64,000 nt of DNA from Albidovulum inexpectatum. Its GTDB lineage: Bacteria > Pseudomonadota > Alphaproteobacteria > Rhodobacterales > Rhodobacteraceae. The first letter of the stretch is position 1; every line of letters begins with the position of its first letter. Location: positions 50,735 through 114,734 of the forward strand of contig NZ_PRDS01000008.1 in NCBI RefSeq assembly GCF_002927635.1, given 5' to 3'. The notes beneath the pieces were generated by a model. It worked only from the letters and a program-made list of their open reading frames with translations. It did no database searches and was not told the origin of the DNA. Shown piece after piece: positions 18,849 to 27,804 of this stretch. A program made the translations under genes and the position numbers.

Positions 18849-20339
18849 TCAGCCGCCCTCCAGAATGCGCCGCACATGCGCGACCAGATCTTCGCGCGGC
18901 GCCTCGAACTGGGCGGGCTGCGCCTTCCATTCCTCGTGCGTTGCCTCGGCGGCCAGCTTCGCGCCCAGATACAGGTCCTTGATCTGGACCACGCCGCGCG
19001 CGGCCTCGTCACTGCCCTGGATGATTGCGACCGGCGCATTGCGGCGGTCGGCGTATTTCAACTGATTGCCGAAGTTCTTCGGGTTCCCCAGATAGACCTC
19101 GGCGCGAATGCCCGCGCGGCGCAACTCGGCCGCCATGGCCTGATACTCGGCCATGCGATCGCGATCCATCACGGTGACGACGACGGGGCCGCGCGTATCG
19201 GCCTGAACACGCCCCTTGGCGCGCAAGGCGGCCAGAAGCCGGTCGACGCCGATCGAGACACCGGTTGCCGGCACCGTCTGTCCGGTGAATCGCTTGACCA
19301 GGTCGTCATAGCGACCGCCCCCTGCGACCGAACCGAACTGCCGCGGGCGGCCCTTTTCGTCGCGTATTTCGAAGGTCAGCTCGGCCTCGAAGACCGGTCC
19401 GGTGTAATATCCAAGGCCGCGGACGACCGACGGGTCGATGACGATGCGGTCGGGGCCGTAGCCCTGTGCGTCCAGCAGTTCGGCGATCGTGGCCAGTTCC
19501 GCAACGCCTTCGCGCCCGGTTTCGCTGCTGCCCACCAGCTCGCCCAAACGGGCCAGCGTCTGGGCCCCGTCCGCACCGCGCGCGGACATGAAGCCCAGCA
19601 CGACATCGGCCTGTTCCTGCGACAGCCCCGCCCCCTTGGTGAAGTCGCCGGATTCGTCCAGACGCCCCTCGCCGATCAGGGCCCGCACTCCGGCTTCGCC
19701 CAGCCGGTCGATCTTGTCGATGGCGCGCATCACGATGCCGCGCTCGGTCTCGAAACGCGACGGATCGGTCGGGTCCAGGATGCCCGCGACCTCCATCACG
19801 CCGTTCAGAACCTTGCGGTTGTTGACCCGCACCACGTAGTCGCCGCGCGGAATGCCAACCTCTTCCAGCGCCTCGGACAGCATCCCGCAGATCTCGGCAT
19901 CCGCCGCCACCGTCGGGGCGCCCACCGTATCGGCATCGCACTGATAGAACTGGCGGAAGCGTCCGGGCCCCGGCTTTTCGTTGCGCCAGACCGGCCCCAT
20001 CGCATAGCGGCGATAGGGAAAGGGCAAGTCGTTTCGGTATTGCGCGGCCACGCGCGCCAGCGGCGCGGTCAGGTCATAGCGCAGAGCCAGCCAGCCCGCA
20101 TCGTCGTCCTTCCAGGCAAAGACGCCCTCGTTCGGACGATCGACATCGGGCAGGAACTTGCCCAATGCCTCGACCGTTTCGACCGCCGAGGTTTCCAGCG
20201 GCTCGAAGCCATGGCGGTGATAGACTTCGGCAATGCGGTCCAGCATCGCCTTGCGTTCGGTCACATCCGATCCAAAATAGTCACGAAAGCCCTTTGGCGT
20301 TTCGGCCTTCGGTCTGCGCGGTCCCTTGTCCCTGGCCAT
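18849..20339 (-). CDS. hisS: Histidyl-tRNA synthetase
   Basis: Class II aminoacyl-tRNA synthetase, 496 residues. [19 protein letters not shown] at the N-terminus is motif 1 territory. Motif 2 is [20 protein letters not shown]. The histidine-specific [12 protein letters not shown] follows, and motif 3 is [14 protein letters not shown], then a C-terminal anticodon domain ([19 protein letters not shown]). I start at ATG 20337-20339 ([13 protein letters not shown]); the frame runs back to 20753, but the extra part reads as non-coding. It is the first gene of the hisS-hisZ-hisG unit. TTGTTC-17-TACACC upstream is a weak promoter candidate. Confidence 0.96.
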   Translation of the reverse strand: MARDKGPRRPKAETPKGFRDYFGSDVTERKAMLDRIAEVYHRHGFEPLETSAVETVEALGKFLPDVDRPNEGVFAWKDDDAGWLALRYDLTAPLARVAAQYRNDLPFPYRRYAMGPVWRNEKPGPGRFRQFYQCDADTVGAPTVAADAEICGMLSEALEEVGIPRGDYVVRVNNRKVLNGVMEVAGILDPTDPSRFETERGIVMRAIDKIDRLGEAGVRALIGEGRLDESGDFTKGAGLSQEQADVVLGFMSARGADGAQTLARLGELVGSSETGREGVAELATIAELLDAQGYGPDRIVIDPSVVRGLGYYTGPVFEAELTFEIRDEKGRPRQFGSVAGGGRYDDLVKRFTGQTVPATGVSIGVDRLLAALRAKGRVQADTRGPVVVTVMDRDRMAEYQAMAAELRRAGIRAEVYLGNPKNFGNQLKYADRRNAPVAIIQGSDEAARGVVQIKDLYLGAKLAAEATHEEWKAQPAQFEAPREDLVAHVRRILEGG

Positions 20340-20474
20340 GGTCCGACCCTTCAATCTGATCCGCCGGGGGTGTAGCGGATGCAGCCAAGGGGAACAAGGC
20401 AGAGCCGCGCCGATTTTGTCCATGCCCCGCTTTCGCGGCCTTTGGACCAGACAGCAGCGCAAGGAGGAATGACC

Positions 20475-20681
20475 ATGCAGGACAGACTGGAACATGTCGA
20501 AGAGGAACTGGCCCATCTGCGCCGCGCGGTGGACGATCTGTCCGACGTGGTTGCCCGTCAGACGCGCGAGATCGATACCCTGACCCGTCGCGTCCAGATG
20601 CTGATGGAACGCGCGGCCGAGGCCGAAGCCATCGCCACGGGCCAGTTGCCACCCGCCGACGAGGTCCCGCCCCATTACTAG
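20475..20681 (+). CDS. slyX: SlyX family protein
   Basis: 68 residues forming one long coiled coil ([19 protein letters not shown], continuing [22 protein letters not shown]) with the family's C-terminal PPHY. SlyX proteins are small and of unknown function. The start is decided by the ribosome site: AAGGAGG (20461-20467) is 7 bases before ATG 20475, while the in-frame ATG at 20469 is only one base away. It is divergent from hisS and sits before the AbrB-type membrane gene. Confidence 0.9.
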   Translation: MQDRLEHVEEELAHLRRAVDDLSDVVARQTREIDTLTRRVQMLMERAAEAEAIATGQLPPADEVPPHY

Positions 20682-20712
20682 GACACCGCTTGCGGTCGCC
20701 CGCGCATGGTGA

Positions 20713-20731
20713 CAGGTTCGGTCCGAACCTG
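20713..20731 (+). other. Perfect 19-base inverted repeat before the AbrB-type gene
   Basis: CAGGTTCGG (20713-20721), a central T, then CCGAACCTG (20723-20731). It ends 11 bases before the next ATG and leaves no room for a normal ribosome site. It could be an operator, a translational control hairpin, or the end of the slyX transcript. Confidence 0.5.
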
Positions 20732-20742
20732 CGGTTATCTCC

Positions 20743-21813
20743 ATGCGTACCATTCTGCTCCGTATTCTTGGAAGGCCACATTGGCCGACCGTTGCCCTGA
20801 CCTATGCGGTGGGCCTTTCGGGCGGTCTGATCGCCAAGGCATTGCATCTGCCGCTGCCCATGCTGCTGGGCTCGCTGCTTGCGGTCGGCGCCGCGGCGGT
20901 GGCGGGCCTGCGCCCCTTGGGCCACCTGCCGCAGGCACCCCAGAGCATCCGCATGGCCTTTGTCCCCATCATTGGCGTGGCGATCGGCAGCGCCGCGCGG
21001 CCCGGACTGCTTGCCGAGGCCGTGGGCTGGATGCCATCGCTGGCCGTTCTGTGCCTGTTCATTCCCATCGTCCACCAGATCGGCTATCGCCTGATTGCGT
21101 CAACCGGTCGGGTGGACCGGTTGACGGCCTTCTATGGCGCGGCCCCCGGCGGTCTGGTCGAGACGGTGCAGATGGGCGAAGAGGCCGGCGCCGACATGCA
21201 GATGCTGGCCATGCTGCAATTCCTGCGCCTGATCCTGACCATCGTGGCGGTGCCGCTGGGCTTTTCGATCATGGAGGGCCATGCCGTCGGCTCGGCGGCG
21301 GGCGCGGCGGTTGCCGGCAGCCCCGCGGGCCTGCCGGACCTTGCCATCATGGCCGCCTGCGCGGTGATCGGGCTCATGATCGGGTTGCGCCTGAAGCTGC
21401 CCGCCGGCCACGTCCTGGGGCCGATCCTGCTTTCGGTCCTGGCCCATGTCATGGGCTGGACCAATGCCGCCCCGCCCGGCTGGCTGGTTGCCTCGGCGCA
21501 GGTGGTGATCGGCACTGCCCTTGGCGTACGCTTTGCGGGAATGCCTGTCCGGCGCATCCTCGATGCCCTGCAGCTGGCCCTGCTGAACGGATGCGTGACG
21601 CTGGGCGGGGCGGTCGCCGTCGGCTTCCTGCTGGCCCCCTGGATCGGCGAACCGGTGCGCGCCGTGATCCTTGCCTTTGCGCCCGGCGGGCTGGTCGAGA
21701 TGGGCCTGATCGCCCTGTCGCTGAAGATGTCGATCCTTTACGTGACCGCGCATCATCTGATGCGGATCATCCTGGCCGTCAGCTTTGCGCGCTTCTTCGC
21801 CCCGCGAGGCTAA
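20743..21813 (+). CDS. AbrB-type integral membrane protein (PF05145 family)
   Basis: 356 residues with about ten hydrophobic segments and an internally repeated layout. [20 protein letters not shown] in the first half matches [20 protein letters not shown] in the second, and [16 protein letters not shown] matches [16 protein letters not shown]. This is the pattern of the duplicated membrane family usually labelled AbrB or putative ammonia monooxygenase, names that rest on weak history. A transport role is plausible, but the substrate is unknown. No good Shine-Dalgarno sequence precedes ATG 20743; a perfect inverted repeat lies there instead. It converges on dnaE, with 6 bases between stops. 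Confidence 0.85.
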   Translation: MRTILLRILGRPHWPTVALTYAVGLSGGLIAKALHLPLPMLLGSLLAVGAAAVAGLRPLGHLPQAPQSIRMAFVPIIGVAIGSAARPGLLAEAVGWMPSLAVLCLFIPIVHQIGYRLIASTGRVDRLTAFYGAAPGGLVETVQMGEEAGADMQMLAMLQFLRLILTIVAVPLGFSIMEGHAVGSAAGAAVAGSPAGLPDLAIMAACAVIGLMIGLRLKLPAGHVLGPILLSVLAHVMGWTNAAPPGWLVASAQVVIGTALGVRFAGMPVRRILDALQLALLNGCVTLGGAVAVGFLLAPWIGEPVRAVILAFAPGGLVEMGLIALSLKMSILYVTAHHLMRIILAVSFARFFAPRG

Positions 21814-21819
21814 AACGCC

Positions 21820-24800
21820 TCAGATATCCTCGACCAGCGCCACGCCGGGGATCGCCTTGATCGCGCCCTTGATCTGGGGATTGACGGGCCATTCCTCGCC
21901 AGCGTCCAGCTCGATCTCGGCGCCCGTGCGCGGATCGAGGACGCAGAACCGGATCGGCCCGCGCGAACGGATGCGGCCCTCTTCGCTCATCCGCGACAGA
22001 AGCGAGGCGACCGACCCCACGGCCGTCTCGTCCTGCAGATGGATGCGCAGCCCGGCCGAGACATCGGCGATCATCGCCTCCATCGGGGCCACCGACCGTC
22101 CGACCGGGTCGAACTGGCCTTCGTTGAACCGCGCCTCGAGCGTCATGATGACCTGGCTGGTCTGGTCAAAGACCTTGCGACAGGCATCGAAATCCTCGGG
22201 GAACAGCGCGATGCCCGCCACCTGCCCGGTCGGATCGGAGATGTTCATGCGGAAGAACCGCGTGCCCCGTGCCGACTTGCGTTCCTGAAGGGCCGAGACC
22301 AGCACGCCAACGCGCGCCACAGCGGCCCCCTCCTGTTCGGCCTTTTCCTGCAGCTCGGCCAGCGTCATCAGCCCCTTGCGCTTCAGCGCCGGAGCATAAT
22401 CGTCCAGAGGATGCCCGGTCAGGTAGAAGCCCACGGCAAGGTGCTCTTGAGACAGGCGCTCGGCCGGCAGCCAGTCATCGACATTGGGCAGGCGCGGCTC
22501 GGGCAGGTCGTCGCCCCCTTCGCCGAACAGCGACACCTGCGCCGAGGCCCGCCCCTCGTGGATCGACGCCGACCATGCGACCAGCGTGTCGATCGAGGCA
22601 AACACCCGCGCCCGGTTCGGATCCAGCTGATCGAAGGCCCCGGCGCGCGCCAGCATCTCCAGCGGGCGCTTGCCGATCCGCTTCAGATCGACCCTGCGGG
22701 CGAAATCGAACAAAGTGGCAAAGGGCCGATCGCCCCGCGCCGCCTCGATCATGCGCATTGCCTCGACGCCGACATTCTTCAGCGCGCCCAGCGCGTAATG
22801 GATCCGCCCCCCCTCGACCCGGAAGGTCGCGCCCGAGCGATTGACGCAGGGCGGCACGATCTCGATTTTCAGCCCCCGACGCACTTCCTCGGCATAGATC
22901 GCCAGCTTGTCGGTCAGATGTATGTCGCAGTTCATGACGCCTGCCATGAACTCGACCGGATGGTTGGCCTTCAGCCAGGCGGTCTGGTAGCTGACCACGG
23001 CATAGGCCGCCGCGTGCGACTTGTTGAAGCCGTAATTGGCGAACTTTTCCAGAAGGTCAAAGACCTCGCCGGCCTTCTTCTCGTCCACGCCGTTGGCGGT
23101 CGCCCCCTTGATGAACTTGGGCCGTTCCTTGGCCATCTCCTCGGGGATCTTCTTGCCCATCGCGCGGCGCAGAAGGTCGGCGCCGCCAAGGCTGTATCCC
23201 GCCATGACCTGGGCGATCTGCATCACCTGTTCCTGGTAGACGATGATGCCCTGGGTTTCCTCGAGAATGTGGTCGATCAGAGGATGCACCGATTCCCGCT
23301 CGCGCAGGCCGTTCTTGACCTCGCAATAGACGGGGATGTTTTCCATCGGGCCGGGACGATACAGGGCCACCAGCGCGACGATGTCCTCGATGCAGGTGGG
23401 CTTCATGCGCCGCAGCGCATCCATCATGCCCGAGCTTTCCACCTGGAACACCGCGACGGTGCGGGCGCTGGCATAAAGCTTGTAGGTTTCGGGATCGTCC
23501 AGCGGGATCGCGTTGATCTGGTCCACCGCGCCTTCCGGCGGGTCATACAGCTTGCGTCCATCGGCCGCGATATGCAGATGCCGGCCCTGCGCGCGGATCA
23601 GGTCGACGGCGTTCTGGATGACCGTCAGCGTCTTCAGGCCAAGGAAGTCGAACTTGACCAGGCCCGCCTGCTCGACCCACTTCATGTTGAACTGGGTGGC
23701 CGGCATGTCCGAACGCGGGTCGCGATACAGCGGCACCAGCTCGTCCAGCGGCCGGTCGCCGATCACGACGCCCGCGGCATGGGTCGAGGCATTGCGCAAC
23801 AGGCCCTCGACCCGCCGGGCATAGTCCAGCAGCCGCTGCACGACCTCTTCGGCCCGCGCGGCCTCGCGCAGGCGCGGCTCTTCGGCCAGCGCCTTCTCGA
23901 TCGAGACGGGCTTGACCCCTTCGACCGGGATCAGCTTGGACAGCCGGTCCACCTGGCCATAGGGCATCTGCAGGACGCGCCCGACGTCGCGCACCGCGGC
24001 CTTGGACAGAAGCGCGCCGAAGGTGATGATCTGCGCGACCCGGTCGCGGCCGTATTTCTGCTGGACATAACCGATGACCTCTTCGCGCCGGTCCATGCAG
24101 AAGTCGATGTCGAAGTCCGGCATCGACACCCGTTCAGGGTTCAGGAACCGCTCGAACAGCAGGTTGTAGCGCATCGGATCAAGGTCGGTGATCGTCAGCG
24201 CATAGGCGACAAGCGAACCCGCGCCCGAGCCCCGCCCCGGCCCCACCGGAATGCCCTGCGCCTTGGCCCACTTGATGAAGTCGGCAACGATCAGGAAGTA
24301 GCCGGGAAAGCCCATCTGCTCGATGATGCCCAGCTCGAATTCCAGCCGCTTGCGGTATTCCTCGGCCGGAACGGCGTGGGGGATCACCTTCAGCCGCGCC
24401 TCGAGCCCCGCATGCGCCTGGCGGCGCAGCTCCTGGACCTCGTCATCGGCGAATTTCGGCAGGATCGGCTTGCGCTTGGACGGCGCATAGGCGCAGCGGC
24501 GGGCGATCTCGACGGTATTGGCGACCGCCTCGGGCAGATCTGCGAACAGGGCCGCCATTTCCTCGGGGCTTTTCAGGTAGTGCTGCGGGGTCAGGCGCCT
24601 GCGCGGTTCGGCCTGATCGACATAGGCGCCCTCGGCGATGCAGATCAGCGCGTCATGGGCCTCATACATGTCGGGCGCTGGGAAATAGGCGTCATTCGTT
24701 GCGACCAGCGGCAGATCCAGCGCATAGGCCAGCTCGACATGGCCCCGTTCGGTTGCGGCCTCGGCCTCGGTCGGCTGACCGCCCTCGCCCGGATGGCGCT

Positions 24801-25323
24801 GCAATTCCACGTAAAGCCGGTCGGGCCAGATCCGCGCCATGCGCCGCAGCAGCGCTTCGGCCCGGCCATGTTGCCCCGAGGCCAGAAGCCGGCCAACCGG
24901 ACCTTCCGGCCCACCGGTCAGGCAGATCAGGCCCTGCGAATGGGCCTCGAGCTCTTCCAGCGTGACATGCGGAAGCGTTCCATCGCCGCGCAGATAGAGA
25001 CAGGAATTGAGCTTCATCAGGTTCATGTAGCCCGTCTCGTCCTGCACAAGGAGAACGATGGGCGCATAACCCGCTGCCCTTTCGCCGGGCTGGACCGGGT
25101 CGTAATCGACCGAGATCTGGCATCCGATGATCGGCTGCAGGCCGGCGCCCCGCGCCAGCACCGAAAATTCCAGCGCCGCGAACAGGTTGTTCGTATCGGT
25201 CACGGCCACGGCCGGCATGTTCAGCCGGTCGCACAGCCCAATCAGCTTCTTGAGCGGAATCGCCCCTTCCAGCAGGGAATATTCCGTGTGAACGCGAAGG
25301 TGGATGAATCGGGGATCGGCCAT
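21820..25323 (-). CDS. dnaE: DNA polymerase III alpha subunit
   Basis: Replicative polymerase catalytic subunit, 1167 residues, the usual DnaE1 size. The N-terminal PHP domain begins FIHLRVHTEYSLLEGAIP. The catalytic aspartate motif PDFDIDFCMDRREEVI is in the palm, preceded by PVGPGRGSGAGSLVAYAL. A helix-hairpin-helix region and a C-terminal OB fold (GVLVSALQERKSARGTRFFR) follow. The start ATG is 9 bases after the stop of the upstream DUF6544-like gene, so the two are probably co-transcribed. There are no imuA/imuB genes, and the length and beta-binding region fit the housekeeping enzyme, not DnaE2. Confidence 0.98.
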   Translation of the reverse strand: MADPRFIHLRVHTEYSLLEGAIPLKKLIGLCDRLNMPAVAVTDTNNLFAALEFSVLARGAGLQPIIGCQISVDYDPVQPGERAAGYAPIVLLVQDETGYMNLMKLNSCLYLRGDGTLPHVTLEELEAHSQGLICLTGGPEGPVGRLLASGQHGRAEALLRRMARIWPDRLYVELQRHPGEGGQPTEAEAATERGHVELAYALDLPLVATNDAYFPAPDMYEAHDALICIAEGAYVDQAEPRRRLTPQHYLKSPEEMAALFADLPEAVANTVEIARRCAYAPSKRKPILPKFADDEVQELRRQAHAGLEARLKVIPHAVPAEEYRKRLEFELGIIEQMGFPGYFLIVADFIKWAKAQGIPVGPGRGSGAGSLVAYALTITDLDPMRYNLLFERFLNPERVSMPDFDIDFCMDRREEVIGYVQQKYGRDRVAQIITFGALLSKAAVRDVGRVLQMPYGQVDRLSKLIPVEGVKPVSIEKALAEEPRLREAARAEEVVQRLLDYARRVEGLLRNASTHAAGVVIGDRPLDELVPLYRDPRSDMPATQFNMKWVEQAGLVKFDFLGLKTLTVIQNAVDLIRAQGRHLHIAADGRKLYDPPEGAVDQINAIPLDDPETYKLYASARTVAVFQVESSGMMDALRRMKPTCIEDIVALVALYRPGPMENIPVYCEVKNGLRERESVHPLIDHILEETQGIIVYQEQVMQIAQVMAGYSLGGADLLRRAMGKKIPEEMAKERPKFIKGATANGVDEKKAGEVFDLLEKFANYGFNKSHAAAYAVVSYQTAWLKANHPVEFMAGVMNCDIHLTDKLAIYAEEVRRGLKIEIVPPCVNRSGATFRVEGGRIHYALGALKNVGVEAMRMIEAARGDRPFATLFDFARRVDLKRIGKRPLEMLARAGAFDQLDPNRARVFASIDTLVAWSASIHEGRASAQVSLFGEGGDDLPEPRLPNVDDWLPAERLSQEHLAVGFYLTGHPLDDYAPALKRKGLMTLAELQEKAEQEGAAVARVGVLVSALQERKSARGTRFFRMNISDPTGQVAGIALFPEDFDACRKVFDQTSQVIMTLEARFNEGQFDPVGRSVAPMEAMIADVSAGLRIHLQDETAVGSVASLLSRMSEEGRIRSRGPIRFCVLDPRTGAEIELDAGEEWPVNPQIKGAIKAIPGVALVEDI

Positions 25324-25332
25324 GGCCAGACG

Positions 25333-26199
25333 TTAGCCGAGCGCGCCGGCCGATGAAAGCGCCGCCATGGGCTCGGCCCGCGCATCCGCGATCAACTGGT
25401 GACCCGTCAGCCGGCAGCGGTACCAGACGGTCACGCCGTCCGCTTCGCGCCAGCCCACCTCGGCCCGTCGCGGCAGGCGCCGGCCGCCCATCCAGCCATA
25501 ATCGCTGAACCGTCCGACCATGTCGCGCAGGGCATAAGTGCCATCGGGCTGACGCGCCGGGCGGTCAGGGACCAGAACGCTTGCGATATCGCCATTCCCG
25601 TCGAAGCCGAAGATCGCGCGTGCCGTGCCATCCGGTGTCGTCAGCCGGGCCTCGACCTGGTCCGGTCCGCCGATGCGCCACGCAATCATCGGGTTGCCCG
25701 GAATCGCATCAGGCATCCAGGGCAGTTCCGCCAGGTGGCGGCAGACCTGCGAGAGGTTGAGCACGGGGCCCTTTTCGCGCGCAAGCACGATGAAACCCGC
25801 CGCGCGGACCTCGGCCCGGCCTTCGCCGGAAACCAGCGCGTCCAGAACGCGCAGCCCGGGCGGGAAAAGACCGGGTATCCTGGCCTCCCACACAAAGCCG
25901 GGACGCGCGAGTGCCGAGACCTGCCATGCCAGGACGCCTCGGAACCGGCCATCGGGGCGGGACCGGATCTCGCCCTCGAAATGCATCTGGGCCGCCCGCA
26001 GGCCCGACCCCGGCTGGGCGCCGTTGCGCAGGGCGAAATCGGCCACGATCGTCGGAACGGCGTTTTCCAGATTGCCGACTGTCGGTCCTGACTCGAGCCG
26101 CTCGGCCAGATGCAGGACCTCGGCCCGCATGCGACGGCTGCCCGCCAGTACCATGAACAGCACCCAAAGCCCCGCCAGAAAGCCAAGCGAAAGGGTCAT
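25333..26199 (-). CDS. DUF6544/DUF6920-like protein with N-terminal membrane helix
   Basis: 288 residues. It begins with a hydrophobic segment (MTLSLGFLAGLWVLFMVLAG). A soluble beta-rich domain follows, with HFEGEIRSRPDGRFRGVLAW, LDALVSGEGRAEVRAAGF, LPWMPDAIPGNPMIAWRIG and a C-terminal DYGWMGGRRLPRRAEVGWRE, the pattern of proteins labelled DUF6544 or DUF6920. Those may bind lipophilic ligands, but the function is unproven. The start is uncertain: ATG 26197-26199, or GTG 26215-26217 six codons earlier; neither has a strong ribosome site. It precedes dnaE by 9 bases and is divergent from xdhA. Confidence 0.7.
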   Translation of the reverse strand: MTLSLGFLAGLWVLFMVLAGSRRMRAEVLHLAERLESGPTVGNLENAVPTIVADFALRNGAQPGSGLRAAQMHFEGEIRSRPDGRFRGVLAWQVSALARPGFVWEARIPGLFPPGLRVLDALVSGEGRAEVRAAGFIVLAREKGPVLNLSQVCRHLAELPWMPDAIPGNPMIAWRIGGPDQVEARLTTPDGTARAIFGFDGNGDIASVLVPDRPARQPDGTYALRDMVGRFSDYGWMGGRRLPRRAEVGWREADGVTVWYRCRLTGHQLIADARAEPMAALSSAGALG

Positions 26200-26353
26200 C
26201 GCCGATATGCCAGACACATGCGCCCCCCGTTTCCAACTGCGCGCAGTATCGGCAGCGGGGGCAGTCCGATCCAGTTGACCATTTGGACGAAGCGACTTTC
26301 CGCCGACCTTTCGGAAAATCGTGAAAGTGCTGCGATCGATTTCGAAGAAGATT

Positions 26354-26400
26354 GACTTGCCTTGCCGCCGCGCAGCCCCCTTGATGGAGAATGGCAAGTC
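26354..26400 (+). promoter_or_regulatory. Inverted repeat upstream of the xdh operon, possible operator
   Basis: GACTTGCC (26354-26361) and GGCAAGTC (26393-26400) are perfect inverted arms separated by 31 bases. The pair ends 33 bases before the xdhA ATG, within the 234-base divergent gap. TTGACT overlaps the left arm but has no matching -10. Separated arms suit a looping or dimer-of-dimers regulator. Confidence 0.4.
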
Positions 26401-26433
26401 TTGTCCACCGATAGCAGGAGCAGACCCCGATCC

Positions 26434-27804
26434 ATGGCCGAAATCGCCTTTCTTCTGAATGGACAGCCCGTCCGCATCGCGGGCGAAAGCCCGACGAGGA
26501 CGCTTCTGGACTGGCTGCGCGAGACGCGCGGCCTGAAGGGCACCAAGGAAGGCTGCAACGAGGGCGATTGCGGCGCCTGCACGGTCATGGTGACCGATCC
26601 GGACGGCGCGGTCCGGGCGCTGAACGCCTGCATCCTGTTCCTGCCCCAGCTGCATGGGCGCGCCGTGCGCACGGTCGAGGGCCTGTCTGCCCCGGACGGG
26701 CGGTTGCACCCGGTTCAGCAGGCCATGATCGACAATCACGGCAGCCAATGCGGATTCTGCACGCCGGGCTTTGTCGTTTCGATGGCCACGGCGCATCTGC
26801 GCGGGGCGCGCGACCACGACGATTACCTGGCCGGCAATCTGTGCCGGTGCACGGGCTATGCCCCGATCGTGCGCGCCGCGCGCGCCGTCGAGGGCACCCC
26901 GCCGCCCGAATGGCTGCGCGAAGACTTTTCGTCTTTGCCCGACGCGGCGGCCCCGCTTGCGCCGCGATCGGCCGATGAGCTGGCCGCATGGTATCTGGAT
27001 CACCCCGATGCGGTTCTGGTCGCAGGCGCGACCGATATCGGCCTTTGGGTCACCAAGAAGCTGCAGGATCTGCCGCGGATCGTCTTCCTGCATGGCTGCC
27101 GCGATCTGCAGCGGATCGAACGAAGAGGCGATGCGATCCGCATCGGCGCGGGCGTGACCATCGCCGCGCTGCGGGCAGCATTGCGCGACAGCCACCCCGC
27201 TTTTGCCGAGCTTCTGCGCCGCTTCGGCTCCGAGCAGGTGCGCGCGGCCGCGACAATCGGGGGCAACATCGCGAATGGCTCGCCCATCGGCGACAGCCCG
27301 CCGGCGCTGATCGCCATGGGCGCGCGGCTGCACCTGCGCCGCGGCAATGATCGACGCGAGATCGCGCTTGAGGATTTCTTCGTCGATTACGGCAAGCAGG
27401 ACCGCCGCCCGGGCGAGTTCGTCGAAGCCGTGACGATGCCCGCGTCAGCGCCGGATCTGGCCTGCTACAAGCTGTCCAAGCGTTTTGACCAGGACATCTC
27501 GACCCTGTGCGGCTGTTTCAACATCGCGGTGCAGGACGGGCGCGTCACGGACGCCCGCATTGCCTTTGGCGGCATGGCCGGTATCCCGAAACGCGCCCGC
27601 GCCGTCGAGGCAGCCCTGATCGACCGCGCGTGGAGCGCCGAGACCATCGCCAGCGCCCTGCCCGCCTTTGCCGAGGATTTCACCCCGCTGACCGACATGC
27701 GTGGATCGGCCGAATACCGGCTGGAGGCTGCGCGCAACCTGCTGGTCCGCCATTTCCGCGAACGACAGGGCCAGCGCGTCAATGTTCTGGAGGTCGAGCC
27801 GTGA
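26434..27804 (+). CDS. xdhA: Xanthine dehydrogenase small subunit (2Fe-2S and FAD)
   Basis: Electron-transfer subunit of the molybdenum enzyme that oxidises hypoxanthine and xanthine to urate. It has 456 residues. The first 2Fe-2S cluster has Cys 41, 46 and 49 in [13 protein letters not shown]; the second has CGFCTPGF (106, 109) and LCRCTGYAP (137, 139). A FAD-binding domain follows, with [12 protein letters not shown] and [20 protein letters not shown] start at ATG 26434 ([14 protein letters not shown]). It overlaps xdhB by four bases (GTGA). It is the first of seven genes that also encode a nucleobase or nucleoside importer. Confidence 0.96.
   Translation: MAEIAFLLNGQPVRIAGESPTRTLLDWLRETRGLKGTKEGCNEGDCGACTVMVTDPDGAVRALNACILFLPQLHGRAVRTVEGLSAPDGRLHPVQQAMIDNHGSQCGFCTPGFVVSMATAHLRGARDHDDYLAGNLCRCTGYAPIVRAARAVEGTPPPEWLREDFSSLPDAAAPLAPRSADELAAWYLDHPDAVLVAGATDIGLWVTKKLQDLPRIVFLHGCRDLQRIERRGDAIRIGAGVTIAALRAALRDSHPAFAELLRRFGSEQVRAAATIGGNIANGSPIGDSPPALIAMGARLHLRRGNDRREIALEDFFVDYGKQDRRPGEFVEAVTMPASAPDLACYKLSKRFDQDISTLCGCFNIAVQDGRVTDARIAFGGMAGIPKRARAVEAALIDRAWSAETIASALPAFAEDFTPLTDMRGSAEYRLEAARNLLVRHFRERQGQRVNVLEVEP

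Noticed and set aside
21820..25323. Error-prone DnaE2 instead of the replicative DnaE
   Set aside because: No imuA or imuB genes are adjacent, and the length with intact PHP and C-terminal regions fits the housekeeping polymerase.
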